Source of the DNA: Rhizorhabdus histidinilytica
Lineage (GTDB): Bacteria > Pseudomonadota > Alphaproteobacteria > Sphingomonadales > Sphingomonadaceae
Reading direction: 5' to 3'
Assembly (NCBI RefSeq): GCF_900167915.1
Contig: NZ_FUYM01000009.1
Coordinates: 124,001 to 188,000 of the forward strand
Length of the DNA stretch: 64,000 bases
How positions within the stretch are numbered: position 1 is the stretch's first letter; each line of letters starts with the position of its first letter. Under the pieces are notes generated by a model that was given only the letters and a program-made list of their open reading frames with translations, was not told where the DNA came from and searched no databases. Shown here piece after piece: positions 8,335-17,136 of this stretch. Made by a program: the position numbers and the translations under genes.

Positions 8335-9677
8335 CCGCCCCGGCCGCCGTCCCCGGTGAGCGTCCCAGCCTGCGCAAGAGCGTCGGGCTGGTCGGCGTCG
8401 TCACCTTCGGCGCGGGCACCGCGATCGGCGTCTCCATCTTCTCGATCCTCCAGCCGACGGCGCAAGTGGCGGGATCGGGGCTGCTCGCGGCGATCGGCGT
8501 CGCGGCGCTGCCGATGCTCGTCTTCGCGGTCGCCTATGCCTATCTCGGTTCGGCGCTGCCGGTATCGGGGGCGTCCTACGAATGGCCGACCCGCTTCATC
8601 CATCCCGGCGTCGGCTTCATCATCGCCTGGCTGCGCATCGTCTCCAACGTCGGCGCGCTGACGATCCTGTCGCAGGTGATGATCAGCTATCTCGGCATGG
8701 TCTTCCCGGTGCCGCTCAAGCCCGCCATGGCGCTGACCATCACCGCGGTGTTCGCGCTCAACTATGTCGGCGTGTCGATGGCGGCGAAGGTGCAGGCGCA
8801 GCTCATGGCGCTGCTGCTGATCATCCTCGCCATCTTCGTCGCGACCGGGCTGCCGCATTTCGATCCGTCGCTGGTCGGCAACCCGCTCGACACGCCGCCG
8901 CTCGCGATCCTCGCCGTCGTGCCGCTGATGATCACCCTGTTCCTAGGGATCGAATCGGCGGTCGAGATCGGCGAGGAGGTGCGCGACGCGCGGCGCAACG
9001 TGCCGCTCGGCATCGCGCTGGCGATCGGGCTGACCGCCCTGGTCTACGGCCTCGTCGCGCTCACCGCGCTCGGCCTGGTCGGACCCGGGACACTCGCCGT
9101 CAGCCAGGCGCCGCTGCTCGACGCGGCGAAGGTGGTGCTGGGCGACCTCGCGGTGCCGCTGATCGTCGGCGCCGCCTGCTTCTCGATCGTCAAGTCGATG
9201 AACGCGGCCACCCTCACCTTCTCGCGCAGCCTGTTCGCGATGGGCCGCAACGGCGCGCTGCCGCGCGCGATCGGGACGATCCACCCGCGCTTCGGCACGC
9301 CGCACCGGGCGATCCTGCTCGGCTATGCCTGCGCGATGTCGGGGCTGCTGCTGCCGCCGAGCCTCATCTTCCTGCTGCTCGCGGTCAACGTGCCGACGAT
9401 GCTCAAATATATGGCCTGCTCCTATTCGGCGACCGTCGTCGCCCGCCGCCATCCCGAACTCCACCAGCGGTCGCAGCTCCGCCTGTCGCGTCCGGCGGTG
9501 GTGGCGGTCGGCTATGCCGGGGTGGTCTGCGCGCTGCTGGTCGGCGTCTTCGGGGTCGAGGCCGATCCGCGCCCCTATCTGCTGGTCGGCGGCTGGCTGA
9601 TCGTCGGGCTCGCCTACTGGTTCCTCAAGGGCCGCCGCGACTCCGCCGACCAAGCCATGCGCGCTTTGGCCGAATAA
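8331..9677 (+). CDS. APC superfamily amino acid permease
   Basis: A 448-residue inner-membrane transporter. Twelve hydrophobic segments are visible. The first contains VTFGAGTAIGVSIFSILQP, the substrate-binding unwound helix typical of the amino acid-polyamine-organocation superfamily. TM6 contains ESAVEIGEEVRDARRNVP, with the conserved Glu and the following Arg-rich loop. A GTG start overlaps the S10 stop (GTGA), so it is coupled to the peptidase gene. It presumably carries the amino acids or small peptides released in the periplasm into the cytosol. Substrate is not assignable. Confidence 0.9.
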   Translation: MTAPAAVPGERPSLRKSVGLVGVVTFGAGTAIGVSIFSILQPTAQVAGSGLLAAIGVAALPMLVFAVAYAYLGSALPVSGASYEWPTRFIHPGVGFIIAWLRIVSNVGALTILSQVMISYLGMVFPVPLKPAMALTITAVFALNYVGVSMAAKVQAQLMALLLIILAIFVATGLPHFDPSLVGNPLDTPPLAILAVVPLMITLFLGIESAVEIGEEVRDARRNVPLGIALAIGLTALVYGLVALTALGLVGPGTLAVSQAPLLDAAKVVLGDLAVPLIVGAACFSIVKSMNAATLTFSRSLFAMGRNGALPRAIGTIHPRFGTPHRAILLGYACAMSGLLLPPSLIFLLLAVNVPTMLKYMACSYSATVVARRHPELHQRSQLRLSRPAVVAVGYAGVVCALLVGVFGVEADPRPYLLVGGWLIVGLAYWFLKGRRDSADQAMRALAE

Positions 9678-9686
9678 GCGATCAAA

Positions 9687-9747
9687 TTATGCGCAAGGAC
9701 GGCTCCCGTCTCCGAGATAGAATAATTAGTGCCCGCGGGCGCCGGTA
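9687..9747 (+). promoter_or_regulatory. Conserved promoter module upstream of aminotransferase gene
   Basis: Contains TTATGC (9687), TAGAATAATTA (9718-9728), the dyad GCCCGCGGGC (9731-9740) and GCCGGTA (9741-9747), directly before the AGAGAGGG ribosome site. The same elements at the same spacing recur at 11002-11062, ahead of the TonB receptor gene. The AGAATAA part resembles an Lrp half-site. Confidence 0.5.
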
Positions 9748-9757
9748 GAGAGGGCGC

Positions 9758-10948
9758 ATGTCCAACGAACAACATCTGCCGGCGGCACGGCCGTCGCCCC
9801 CCGAAGGGGAAAGCTATGCGCAATGGGTCCGCGGCGCGCTCGCCATGGCCCGCGGGCGCGACGGGCAGGCGGTCAGCCTGTTCGAAAGCTCGATCCCCGA
9901 GCCGCGCGAGCTGCTGCGCAACACCGTGCTCGAGGCGGTCGATCCGGCCTTCTCGCCTTATTATGTCAGCGCGTTCGGCGACGGGAACCCGTTCGTCCGC
10001 GACATGCTGGCCGCGCGCTACGGCGTCGACCGCGACCGGATATTGTGCACCACCGGCGCGACCGGCGGCCTGTCGCTGATCTACCGCACCTTCGTCCGTC
10101 CCGGCGACCATGTCCTGATCGAGACCCCGGGCTTCGACCTGTTCGGCTATCTGGCCGAGGCGTCGGGCGCGGCGATCGACCGCTTCCGCCGCCATGGCGA
10201 GCGCTTCGAGATCGACGTCGCCGAGGTCGAGGCGATGCTGCGCCCCGAGACCCGGCTGGTGGTGCTGTCCGACCTGCACAACCCCTCGGGCATGTCGGTC
10301 CCGCAGGACGTGCTGCGCAAGCTCGCGGCGCTGGCCGAGCGGCGCGGCTTCCTGCTCGTCGTCGACGAGGTCTATGGCGACTATGCGTCGAAGGAGCGGC
10401 GGCCCGCCGCCGCCGCGACGCTGTCGCCCGCGGTTATCAGCCTGTCGAGCCTGACCAAGATCTACGGGCTGGCGGTGCTGCGCTGCGGCTGGATCGTCGG
10501 CGCGGACGCGGTGGTGGAGCAGCTCCGCCGGCTCAACGGCCGGATCGAGTTCGGCATCTCCACCCTGTCGCACGCGATCGCCGCGCACGTCCTGTCCGAT
10601 GCCGAGCTGTTCGAGGCGAACTCGCGCCGCTATGTCGAGCGCTGCCGCCCCCGCTTCGAGGCGTGGTTCGACGCGATGACCGCCGAGGGGCTTATGGGCG
10701 GCGCGCTGCCCGACGACGGCTGCATCTGCTTCCCGTCGCTGCCCGGCATCGCCGACAGCCGCGCCTTTTCCGAATGGCTGATCGAGCGCTCCGGCGTGAT
10801 CGTCGCGCCCGGCGAATATTTCGGCGCGCCGGGCCATGTCCGGATCGGCTTCTGCCAGGAGGACGACAAGCTCGATGCCGGGCTGCGCGGACTGGAGGAA
10901 GGGCTGCGCGCCTATGCCCGCCGGCCGCAGCCGGCGATCGGCCGCTGA
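9758..10948 (+). CDS. PLP-dependent class I/II aminotransferase
   Basis: A 396-residue fold-type I aminotransferase. Visible features are GATGGLSL (cofactor phosphate region, near residue 105), SDLHNPSG (Asn near 177), VVDEVYGDY (cofactor Asp/Tyr), and the Schiff-base Lys234 in SSLTKIYGL followed by RCGW. It lacks a signal peptide and is cytosolic. It has its own upstream module 80 bases after the permease gene and AGAGAGGG before the ATG. It presumably transaminates amino acids taken up by the permease. The substrate is unknown. Confidence 0.9.
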   Translation: MSNEQHLPAARPSPPEGESYAQWVRGALAMARGRDGQAVSLFESSIPEPRELLRNTVLEAVDPAFSPYYVSAFGDGNPFVRDMLAARYGVDRDRILCTTGATGGLSLIYRTFVRPGDHVLIETPGFDLFGYLAEASGAAIDRFRRHGERFEIDVAEVEAMLRPETRLVVLSDLHNPSGMSVPQDVLRKLAALAERRGFLLVVDEVYGDYASKERRPAAAATLSPAVISLSSLTKIYGLAVLRCGWIVGADAVVEQLRRLNGRIEFGISTLSHAIAAHVLSDAELFEANSRRYVERCRPRFEAWFDAMTAEGLMGGALPDDGCICFPSLPGIADSRAFSEWLIERSGVIVAPGEYFGAPGHVRIGFCQEDDKLDAGLRGLEEGLRAYARRPQPAIGR

Positions 10949-11001
10949 CGGCCGCCAGGGCCGGGAAATCTTGCTCGGCGATGGCCATGATCGGCGAAAG
11001 T

Positions 11002-11062
11002 TTATGCACGAACGGGTTCGCGAGGCTCGAATCAGAATAAATATGGCGCAGGTGCGCCGGTA
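11002..11062 (+). promoter_or_regulatory. Conserved promoter module upstream of TonB receptor gene
   Basis: TTATGC (11002), CAGAATAAATA (11033-11043), the dyad GGCGC-AGGT-GCGCC (11045-11058) and GCCGGTA (11056-11062). It aligns without gaps to the module at 9687-9747. The start codon is 130 bases further on, so a long leader is implied. Confidence 0.5.
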
Positions 11063-11191
11063 ACCTGATCCGGCCTCGAAAAAGGGGGCTCGTCGGGGAG
11101 CACCCCCTGGGCCGGAGGAAGAGGTCAAACCAGATGGACCGCCCGCGCGGGCGGAGCGGACATCCGAACAGGTTCAGTGGAGACCAGAAGA
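11063..11191 (+). other. Structured leader of the TonB receptor gene
   Basis: A GC-rich nested hairpin, CCGGCC (11070-11075) pairing with GGCCGG (11110-11115), encloses a GGGGG/CCCCC stem. It is followed by GGAGGAAGAGG and an out-of-frame ATG at 11134, before the real ATG at 11192. It could be a leader regulatory structure or only a stable hairpin. Confidence 0.35.
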
Positions 11192-13468
11192 ATGAAGACT
11201 CTCAAGCTTGTCATCTCGGTGTCGACCGCGGCCGTCGCGCTCGCGGCGTCGATGCCGGCCCTGGCGCAGGACGCCCAGGTTGCCGAGGACGGCGCCTCCG
11301 CGGGCGAGATCATCGTCACCGCGCAGAAGCGCGCCGAGCGTCTGATCGACGTGCCGGTCGCGATCAGCGCGATCTCCGCCGACGCGCTGACCACCCAGAA
11401 CATCAACCGCCTGTCGGAATATTTCGACCGGGTTCCCGGCCTGCAATATTCGAACCAGCGCGTTTCGGGCCTGGCGCTGCGCGGCGTCACCACCGGCGGC
11501 GCGACCTCGCCGACCGTCGCGCTGCTCGTCGACGACGTCCAGTTCGGCGGCACCACCGGCACCGGCCAGCCGCCGCTGCCCGATTTCGACGCCAGTGCGG
11601 TCAGCCGGGTCGAGGTGCTGCGCGGTCCGCAGGGCACGCTCTACGGCGCGTCGAGCCTCGGCGGCCTGATCAAGTACGTCCTCAAGGAGCCGGACACCAA
11701 GGAGTTCTCGGGCCGGATCGAGCTGGGCGGCACCGCCGTCTCGCACGGCGACACCGGCTATGCGGTGCGCGGCTCGGTCAACATCCCGATCAACGACTGG
11801 CTGGCGGTGCTGGGCAGCGGCTTCAAGCGCGAGGATGCCGCCTATCTGAACAACGCCAACCCGCAGGCGCTGAAGGCGAAGGACGTCAACAGCCGCGACG
11901 TCTGGGGCTTCCGCGGCGCGGCGCTGATCAAGCCGGCCGACAATTTCCGCATCGTCCTCTCGGCGCTCCGCCAGAAGACCGACGCGATGAACAGCGACCT
12001 GGCGATCACCGCCGGCGGCGTTCCGGTCTGCGCGGCCTGCACGCTCCCCAGCTCGCCGAACGCGGCGACGGCGGTCACCACCTTCGAGCCGGTCTATGGC
12101 GATCTGACGATCAACTCGCTCGATTCGATCAATAAGGCGAAGTTCCAGCTCTATTCGGCGCGCGCCGAGCTCGAACTGGGCGGGGTCAACATCACCTCGA
12201 TCAGCGCCTGGAGCCGCGCCGACAATGTCATCACCAGCGACGTGAGCAGGGTGTTCGGCGGCCTGCTGAAGGCGGTCTATGGCCTGCCGACGGCACCGAC
12301 CGTGCAAATCGCCAATGCCGACCGCACCCATAAATTCTCACAGGAACTGCGCCTCGGCGGCGACATCGGCACCAGCTTCACCTGGCTGGCCGGCGGCTTC
12401 TACACCGTCGAGCATGCCGCGACCGACCAGACGCTGATCGCCTCCGGCAGCCTGACCGCGACGCCCTATATCGGCACCGGCCCCGGCACCTATCGCGAAT
12501 ATGCCGGCTTCGCCGACCTCACCTGGCACGCGACCGACAAGCTCGATATCCAGGTCGGCGGCCGTTACGCGCACAACAAGCAGCACAACGAGTCGACCCT
12601 GAACACCTCGCCGGAGACCGCGCCGGTGTTCGGTTCGGGCACCACCATCGCCGATTCGAGCGACAGCGCCTTCACCTGGCTGATCTCACCGAGCTATCAC
12701 TTCTCGCGCGACATCATCGCCTATGCCCGTGTCGCCACCGGCTATCGCCCCGGCGGTCCGAACATCGCCGCCCCGCCGTCGGTGGCGAAGTCGTTCAGCT
12801 CGGACAAGGTGATCAACTACGAACTGGGCTTCAAGGGCAAGGTCGTTCCCGGCCTGCTGACGCTCGACGCCTCGCTGTTCCAGATCGACTGGAAGGACAT
12901 CCAGCTCCAGGGCACCGATTCGATCAGCTCGCTGACCTTCCTGACCAACGGCGGCAAGGCGCGCAGCCGCGGTCTCGAATTCGCGGCCAGCCTGACGCCG
13001 TGGCAGGGCATGAGCATCGACGCCAGCCTGACCTTCACCGATGCGACGCTGACCGAGGACCTGCCGACCATCGCCAACGCGACCGGGCTGAAGGGCCTGA
13101 ACGGCGATCGCCTGCCCTTCTCGGCCAAGGTGGCGGCCAACGTCACGGCGCAGCAGGTCTTCCCGCTGACCGACCGGCTGGAAGGCAATGTCGGCTTCAC
13201 GCTCGTCTATGTCGGCGACCGCGCCGGCACCTTCGTCACCGATGCCGCGAACGCGACCCGTCCGCGCATGCTGCTGCCCGAATATACCACGGTCGACATC
13301 CGCGGCGGGCTGACCTTCGACGAGGTCTGGAGCGCGAACCTCTACGTCCGCAACCTGTTCGACAAGCGCGGCGTCGCCGCCGCCGACAACCGCAACGGTG
13401 TCAACGTGCCGACCGCGCTGTTCATCCAGCCGCGTACCTTCGGCGTGACCCTGGCGCGGTCCTTCTGA
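11192..13468 (+). CDS. TonB-dependent outer membrane receptor
   Basis: A 758-residue receptor. A signal peptide covers residues 1-25 (MPALAQ). The TonB-box-like segment EIIVTAQKR is at 39-47. The plug domain carries VEVLRGPQGTLYGASSLGG, and a 22-strand-type barrel ends in the aromatic SF terminus (TLARSF). The ATG at 11192 is chosen because the signal peptide starts there; a GTG at 11177 is in frame but lies before the charged N-terminus. It belongs to the FecA/CirA-like family common in sphingomonads. Placement between the peptidase/permease genes and a metallopeptidase gene suggests it imports oligopeptides across the outer membrane rather than iron. No iron box was noticed upstream. Confidence 0.92.
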   Translation: MKTLKLVISVSTAAVALAASMPALAQDAQVAEDGASAGEIIVTAQKRAERLIDVPVAISAISADALTTQNINRLSEYFDRVPGLQYSNQRVSGLALRGVTTGGATSPTVALLVDDVQFGGTTGTGQPPLPDFDASAVSRVEVLRGPQGTLYGASSLGGLIKYVLKEPDTKEFSGRIELGGTAVSHGDTGYAVRGSVNIPINDWLAVLGSGFKREDAAYLNNANPQALKAKDVNSRDVWGFRGAALIKPADNFRIVLSALRQKTDAMNSDLAITAGGVPVCAACTLPSSPNAATAVTTFEPVYGDLTINSLDSINKAKFQLYSARAELELGGVNITSISAWSRADNVITSDVSRVFGGLLKAVYGLPTAPTVQIANADRTHKFSQELRLGGDIGTSFTWLAGGFYTVEHAATDQTLIASGSLTATPYIGTGPGTYREYAGFADLTWHATDKLDIQVGGRYAHNKQHNESTLNTSPETAPVFGSGTTIADSSDSAFTWLISPSYHFSRDIIAYARVATGYRPGGPNIAAPPSVAKSFSSDKVINYELGFKGKVVPGLLTLDASLFQIDWKDIQLQGTDSISSLTFLTNGGKARSRGLEFAASLTPWQGMSIDASLTFTDATLTEDLPTIANATGLKGLNGDRLPFSAKVAANVTAQQVFPLTDRLEGNVGFTLVYVGDRAGTFVTDAANATRPRMLLPEYTTVDIRGGLTFDEVWSANLYVRNLFDKRGVAAADNRNGVNVPTALFIQPRTFGVTLARSF

Positions 13469-13504
13469 CGATGGCAGGCGATCGTCGCCTGCGCTGAGAA
13501 AGGA

Positions 13505-13537
13505 GATGCGCAGGGCCCCGACGCCCTGCGCATCTTT
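13505..13537 (+). terminator. Rho-independent terminator after TonB receptor gene
   Basis: An 11-bp perfect stem, GATGCGCAGGG with CCCTGCGCATC, is followed by a short TTT. It begins 37 bases after the receptor stop codon. Confidence 0.75.
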
Positions 13538-13563
13538 GTATAGATATTATCGAGGCGAGAGCG

Positions 13564-15336
13564 ATGGAGCGGAGATCGATCAGGGTCGGACTGATGGGCC
13601 TCGCAACGGCTCTCGCCCTCGCCACCGCCTCCATGGCGGGTGCGGCGGGATCGAACGGTTCCCTTGCCGTGACGCTGGCGCCGATCGCCGCACCCGCCGC
13701 CCCGACGAGGGTCGGCACCGTCGGCGTCACCCTGCGCTTCGACGGCGTCACCGCGAACAAGGGCGAGCCGCTGCTCCGGCTGCCGATGGTCAGCAGCAAT
13801 GTCGATACGGTCGCGACCGTCATCGCCGGGATCAGCGCGCGCGACGCCAGGGGGCCGCTCCGCCTCACCAGCCGCGACGTCGACCTCCCCGAGGCCGGGA
13901 TGCGCGATGCGGTCGGCGGCGGCCCGTCGCGCGAATGGCTGGCCGACCGTGCGGTGGAGGGTCCTCTCACCGTCCGCTACAGCGTCCCCGCCGAGGCGAG
14001 CCTGCCGCCGCGCGGGCCGGCGCCGCCCTTCGCCTTTTCGGCCGATGGCGGCGGCGTGTCGGCGGCGGGCCATGTCTTCCTGCTGCTGCCACCCGGCGAC
14101 CATCATTATCGCACCACCTATGGCTGGGATCTCGCCCGCGCGCCCAGGGGCAGCCGCGGGGTCAGCTCGCTCGGCGAGGGCACCGTCACCGCCGCCGAGC
14201 CGCTCGACGGCGCGCAACTGCGGATGAGCTTCTTCATGGCGGGGCGCATCGGCACCTATCCGCCCAGGCTGCCCTCGGGCGGCTTCTTCGGCGCCTGGCA
14301 GGGCGACCCCGGCTTCGACGCCGCCGCGCTGCTCGCCTGGACCGGCACGCTCTACGACCATTATGCGCGCTTCTTCGGCCAGAAGGAATCGCCGCCCTAT
14401 GGAGTCTTCCTGCGCTACAACCCGATCAACGCGGGCGGGGGCGTCGGCCTCTACCATGCGTTCGTCACCACCTTCGGCAAGGGGCACGGATCGGATGTCG
14501 GCCGAATCCGGCTGACCCTGGCGCACGAGATGTTCCACACCTTCCAGCCGTTCATCGCCACGCCGGCTGGGCTCGAATCCTCCTGGTTCGGAGAGGGGCT
14601 GGCGACCTTCTACCAGGCGCGCCTCCCCTTCCGCTTCGGCATGCTGTCGTCCGAGGCCTATCTCGCCGACATCAACTGGACGGCCGCGCGCTACTATACC
14701 AGCGCGATGGCGACCGTGCCGAACAGCGAGGTGCCGAAGCGCTTCTGGGCCGATACGAGGGTGCGGACGCTGCCCTATGATCGCGGCATGCTCTATTTCG
14801 TCACGGTCGACGACGCGATGCGCAGGGCGTCGGGCGGCCGGAAATCGCTCGACGACCTGATGCTCGCGATGCTGGCGGTAGAGAAAGCGGGCAAGACCAC
14901 TGGCAATGCCGACTGGGAGGCGCTGCTGGCGCAGCACCTCGGCCCCAGGGCGGTCGATGACTTCCGCGCCTTCCTGGGCGGCGCGATGCCACTGCCGGCG
15001 TCCGACGCCTTCGGTCCTTGCTTCCGGAGGACCACCCGCAAGCTGCGCCGATACGAGCTGGGCTTCGCGACCGACGTGCTCGCCCAGACGAAGCGCATCG
15101 TCCGCGGCCTGGTGCCGGGATCGGCGGCCGCGCTCGCCGGCCTGCGGGACGGCGACGAGATCGTCGACCCGGTACCGCAGGACAGCATCCAGGGCGAGCA
15201 GAACGAGCTGATCCGCCTGCGCATCCGCCGCGAGGACAAGGTCTTCCCGCTCGTCTACCTGCCGCGTGGCGAGACGGTCGACGCCTGGCAGTGGGAACGC
15301 GTACCGGGCAGCGAGGGCCAGAGCTGCGCGCTCTGA
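13564..15336 (+). CDS. Exported M61-like zinc metallopeptidase with PDZ-like tail
   Basis: A 590-residue secreted protein. A signal peptide covers residues 1-27 (ASMAGAA). Zinc ligands fit a gluzincin: HEMFH at 321-325 and Glu344 in GEGLATFYQ. Near residue 515, RIVRGLVPGSAAALAGLRDGDEI resembles the carboxylate-binding part of a PDZ domain. M61 glycyl aminopeptidases have this layout: beta domain, HExxH catalytic domain, PDZ. A terminator separates it from the receptor gene, so it probably has its own promoter. In context it would trim peptide N-termini in the periplasm, complementing the two carboxypeptidase-like proteins. Confidence 0.8.
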   Translation: MERRSIRVGLMGLATALALATASMAGAAGSNGSLAVTLAPIAAPAAPTRVGTVGVTLRFDGVTANKGEPLLRLPMVSSNVDTVATVIAGISARDARGPLRLTSRDVDLPEAGMRDAVGGGPSREWLADRAVEGPLTVRYSVPAEASLPPRGPAPPFAFSADGGGVSAAGHVFLLLPPGDHHYRTTYGWDLARAPRGSRGVSSLGEGTVTAAEPLDGAQLRMSFFMAGRIGTYPPRLPSGGFFGAWQGDPGFDAAALLAWTGTLYDHYARFFGQKESPPYGVFLRYNPINAGGGVGLYHAFVTTFGKGHGSDVGRIRLTLAHEMFHTFQPFIATPAGLESSWFGEGLATFYQARLPFRFGMLSSEAYLADINWTAARYYTSAMATVPNSEVPKRFWADTRVRTLPYDRGMLYFVTVDDAMRRASGGRKSLDDLMLAMLAVEKAGKTTGNADWEALLAQHLGPRAVDDFRAFLGGAMPLPASDAFGPCFRRTTRKLRRYELGFATDVLAQTKRIVRGLVPGSAAALAGLRDGDEIVDPVPQDSIQGEQNELIRLRIRREDKVFPLVYLPRGETVDAWQWERVPGSEGQSCAL

Positions 15337-15363
15337 CCCACGCGTCCGGCCTATTGTTTACCC

Positions 15364-15408
15364 GCGATTTCCGGGTCGGGCAGATGTTTCCATCTGCCTG
15401 GAAATCGC
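15364..15408. terminator. Bidirectional hairpin between convergent genes
   Basis: A nested hairpin. The outer stem GCGATTTCC pairs with GGAAATCGC, and the inner stem GCAGATG pairs with CATCTGC around TTTC. It sits between the convergent metallopeptidase and GlsB-family genes and ends 2 bases before the latter's stop. Confidence 0.6.
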
Positions 15409-15409
15409 C

Positions 15410-15676
15410 CTAGCGAACCGTGTTGCGCTGGACCAGGTTGACGATCGCGAGCAGGACGACCGCGCCGACGAAGGCGATCAGCAGGCCGACCAGCGAGAAT
15501 TGCTGGACGCTGCCGCGGACACCCAGCAGCGGGCCGGCCAGCGCGTTGCCGATCACCGATCCGATGCAGCCGACAACGATGTTCCAGAAGATTCCCATCG
15601 ATGCGTTGCGGTTCATGACGATGCTGGCGAGCCAGCCCGCGATGCCGCCGACGATGAGCGCGATGATCCAACCCAT
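15410..15676 (-). CDS. GlsB/YeaQ/YmgE family small membrane protein
   Basis: An 88-residue protein with three hydrophobic segments, beginning MGWIIALIVGGIAGWLAS. It carries the glycine-zipper pattern and the NIVVGCIGSVIGN second helix of the transglycosylase-associated protein family. Members are stress-induced inner-membrane proteins of unclear mechanism. The ATG at 15676 is preceded by GAGGGAGAAG. The upstream in-frame extension is unrelated and was excluded. Confidence 0.88.
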   Translation of the reverse strand: MGWIIALIVGGIAGWLASIVMNRNASMGIFWNIVVGCIGSVIGNALAGPLLGVRGSVQQFSLVGLLIAFVGAVVLLAIVNLVQRNTVR

Positions 15677-15850
15677 GGCACTTCTCCCTCTTTGATTCGA
15701 TGCCCCAACGATCGAAACCGCAAATCGAGCCACGGCCACCGATCGGAAATTCGCGGGATCGGTCCACCCCCTCCCGGGCTCGGGCTGTCGACCAATCGTT
15801 GCGGCCGCCGTCTCCGGCACCCATCGTCACCGATATGCAGGGAGGGCAGC

Positions 15851-16096
15851 ATGATCACCGACTTATCGAATGCCATCGGCACGCTCGTCGTCGCCGGCGA
15901 GCGCTATGCCGATATGCGGCTCAAGGAAGCCGTCGCGCTCTGGAACCAGCTGGACGCACGCGCCCGGTTGCGCGCCTATTTCCGTAGCGATCGGCTGTTG
16001 AGCGTACCGATGTTCGGCCCGCCTCGGCGCGCCTTCTCGGGCTATGACTTCGAACGCCTGGCCGAGCTGCTCGGGGTGCGGACGGCGACGGCCTGA
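15851..16096 (+). CDS. Small hypothetical protein
   Basis: 81 residues, soluble, mixed charge, starting MITDLSNAIGTL at an ATG preceded by GGAGGGCAGC. I do not recognise a family. It is divergent from the GlsB-family gene across a 174-base region and ends 65 bases before the 3' end of tRNA-Tyr. The strong ribosome site and the placement support a real gene. Confidence 0.55.
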   Translation: MITDLSNAIGTLVVAGERYADMRLKEAVALWNQLDARARLRAYFRSDRLLSVPMFGPPRRAFSGYDFERLAELLGVRTATA

Positions 16097-16161
16097 CCCT
16101 GGACGGCAGGCCGGATCACCGGGCCGCTGCCCCGGCTGATCGTCTCGCGATGTCATGCTGA

Positions 16162-16247
16162 TGGTGGAAGGGGCTGGATTCGAACCAGCGTACGCTCACG
16201 CGGGCAGATTTACAGTCTGCTGCCTTTAACCACTCGGCCACCCTTCC
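16162..16247 (-). tRNA. tRNA-Tyr (anticodon GUA)
   Basis: An 86-nt class II tRNA on the minus strand with encoded CCA. The acceptor GGAAGGG pairs with CCCTTCC. The D-loop contains GAGTGGTTAAAGG. The anticodon loop CTGTAAA gives GTA. The long variable arm has a CCGCGTGAGCGT core, and the T-arm is GGTTCGAATCC. Confidence 0.97.
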
Positions 16248-16372
16248 AAAGGCGCCTGAAGCGAGGCGGCTCAATGGCCAATCGGGACCCGGCTGTCAAC
16301 GCCCGAAGCCCGGAAAAATCTCTGTCGCCGCAATGCTTGCGCGAAACGCCCCACCGTCGGTAAGGCAGGACC

Positions 16373-17116
16373 ATGCGCAGAGGCCATCGTCCGTCCCAGC
16401 CCGCCCAGGGCCGTCCCCGCTTCTGGGGCCGCCACGCCGTGATCGCGGCGCTCGCCAACCCCGACCGCACCGTCAAGCGGCTGTGGGGCACACGCGAGGC
16501 AGTGAGCGCGCTCGACCTCCCGCCGGTCATCCCGGTCACCTATGCCGACGCCGCCGATCTCGGCCGCCTGGTGCCGCACGACGCGCCGCACCAGGGGTTG
16601 GTGATCGAGGTCGATCCGCTGCCGGACATCTGGCTGGGCGACCTGCTGGAAGAGGTGCAGGACGATCGCCGTCCGCTCGTCGTGCTCGATCAGGTCACCG
16701 ATCCGCACAACGTGGGCGCGGTGCTGCGCTCGGCCGCCGCCTTCGACGCGGTCGGCATCGTCACCCAGGACCGCCACGCGCCGCCAGAATCGGGCGCGCT
16801 CGCCCGCTCGGCCTCGGGCGCGCTGGAGCTGGTGCCGTGGGTACGGGTGGTCAACCTCGCCCGCGCGCTCGACGAGATCGCCGAGGCGGGCTTCTGGCGG
16901 ATCGGGCTGAGCGGCCACGCCAAGGGGACGCTCGCGCAGGTGATGGGGGATTCGCGGATCGCGATCGTCCTCGGCGCCGAGGGCGAGGGCATGCGCCAGA
17001 ACACCGAAGCGCATTGCGACGAGCTCGCCAGGCTGCCGATCAGCCCCAAGGTCGAGAGCCTGAACATCTCGAACGCCGCCGCGATCGCGCTCTACGCGAT
17101 CACGGTGCGGGGCTAG
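16373..17116 (+). CDS. rlmB: 23S rRNA (guanosine-2'-O-)-methyltransferase
   Basis: A 247-residue SpoU-family 2'-O-ribose methyltransferase. A short basic N-terminus and a substrate-binding L30-like domain precede the three SPOUT knot motifs: LDQVTDPHNVGAVLRSAAAF (motif 1), IVLGAEGEGM (motif 2) and LPISPKVESLNISNAAAIAL (motif 3). RlmB modifies G2251 in the peptidyl-transferase loop. TrmH-like relatives act on tRNA, but the N-terminal GRHAVIAAL region matches RlmB. It is divergent from the adjacent tRNA-Tyr gene. Confidence 0.92.
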   Translation: MRRGHRPSQPAQGRPRFWGRHAVIAALANPDRTVKRLWGTREAVSALDLPPVIPVTYADAADLGRLVPHDAPHQGLVIEVDPLPDIWLGDLLEEVQDDRRPLVVLDQVTDPHNVGAVLRSAAAFDAVGIVTQDRHAPPESGALARSASGALELVPWVRVVNLARALDEIAEAGFWRIGLSGHAKGTLAQVMGDSRIAIVLGAEGEGMRQNTEAHCDELARLPISPKVESLNISNAAAIALYAITVRG

Positions 17117-17136
17117 AACAAAAGCAAGAATCGGGA

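Noticed and set aside
11134-12135. A 333-codon frame starting inside the TonB receptor leader with a good ribosome site
   Set aside because: It runs through the receptor signal peptide and plug in the wrong frame and has no domain. The receptor frame starting at 11192 is clearly real.
2249-15336. Lasso-peptide or microcystin-degradation locus
   Set aside because: No S9 isopeptidase, lasso synthetase or MlrA-like membrane protease is present, so only a general peptide-use role is claimed.
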